13,301 nucleotides of DNA, taken from an uncultured Clostridia bacterium. Its GTDB lineage: Bacteria > Bacillota_A > Clostridia > Oscillospirales > Oscillospiraceae. Made by a program: the position numbers and the translations under genes. The notes beneath the pieces are model-generated. The model was not told the DNA's origin and did no database searches. It saw nothing but the letters and a program-made list of their open reading frames with translations. Where the stretch lies: NCBI GenBank assembly GCA_946408145.1, contig CAMJQX010000020.1, forward strand, positions 1-13,301. Direction: 5' to 3'. Below, piece by piece: positions 13,014 to 13,301 of this stretch (positions are counted from its first letter, which is position 1; each line of letters starts with the position of its first letter).

Positions 13014-13301
13014 TCAGTCCTTGATCTCTTCCATCACGAAGCACTCGATGATGTCGCCGACCTTGATGTCGTTGAACTTCTCGACCTGCATGCCGCACTC
13101 GTAGCCGCTGGCGACCTCTCTGACGTCGTCCTTGAAGCGGCGGAGGGAGGCGAGACTGCCCTCGTGGATGACGATGTTGTCGCGCAGGACGCGCACCTCG
13201 CAGCCGCGCTGGATCTTGCCGTCGGTGCAGTAGCAGCCGCAGACGGTGCCGACCTTGGAGACCTTGTAGGTCTCGCGCACCTCGGCGTGGCCGATGACGG
13301 A
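13014..13301 (-). CDS. infB: Translation initiation factor IF-2, C-terminal 95 residues (5' part outside window)
   Basis: The visible part is the C-terminal domain of IF-2, the domain that binds fMet-tRNA. Family motifs are [51 protein letters not shown], and [20 protein letters not shown] before the stop. The frame is open through the window edge, so the gene continues upstream; the GTG at 13280 is internal, not a start. It would come first in the visible part of the infB-rbfA-nrnA-truB-ribF operon, in which nusA and small ribosomal genes normally precede it. Three extra cysteines occur where the family usually has Ala, Val or Ala ([16 protein letters not shown]). Confidence 0.96.
   Translation of the reverse strand, partial: SVIGHAEVRETYKVSKVGTVCGCYCTDGKIQRGCEVRVLRDNIVIHEGSLASLRRFKDDVREVASGYECGMQVEKFNDIKVGDIIECFVMEEIKD

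Overview
The window looks like chromosomal DNA from a GC-rich, anaerobic member of the Firmicutes (class Clostridia, most likely an Oscillospiraceae-type gut organism). This rests on the gene order infB-rbfA-nrnA-truB-ribF, an electron-bifurcating NfnAB pair, strong AGGAGG-type ribosome binding sites, sigma-A-like promoters, and lipoproteins with proline-rich linkers. The taxonomic call is inference. I see no tRNA, rRNA, CRISPR array, insertion sequence or prophage gene, and no gene-free stretch longer than about 220 bases.

Left part (1-4340): an nfnA-nfnB operon on the minus strand, with nfnB cut by the window edge, is driven by a near-consensus promoter. Just upstream on the same strand lies a LysR-type regulator gene. 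It is divergent from a PutP-like sodium/solute symporter on the plus strand, which ends in a bidirectional terminator. A T-N11-A LysR-type box sits about 63 bases before the predicted nfnA start of transcription, and related TTCA/TGAA half-sites lie in the lysR leader. This suggests that the LysR protein controls NADPH/ferredoxin balance and its own gene, and possibly the symporter.

Middle part (4340-9720): two divergent lipoprotein genes, one with a leucine-rich-repeat domain and one with two tandem Ig-like domains, face away from each other over an AT-rich promoter region. Then come a 70-residue membrane protein (minus), an alpha/beta hydrolase of the monoacylglycerol lipase/lysophospholipase type (plus), and a 73-residue DUF3784-like membrane protein (plus). 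The last gene here is an XRE-type regulator (minus) with an unusual tail: seven exact 15-residue repeats, each with one cysteine at the same place, predicted to form a beta-solenoid with a cysteine ladder. Its upstream region carries three GTTGAGT/ACTCAAC half-sites.

Right part (9719-13301): the minus-strand translation/RNA-maturation operon infB (partial)-rbfA-nrnA-truB-ribF, tightly packed except for two repeat insertions. These are an inverted pair of REP-like hairpins between infB and rbfA, and a 66-base palindromic repeat between truB and ribF. A third REP-like hairpin of the same family lies after the DUF3784-like gene. Two of the three hairpins carry the sequence GTAG at the 5' foot, as in REP elements linked to RAYT transposases.

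Many long open frames overlap the real genes on opposite strands. I treat these as high-GC shadows.
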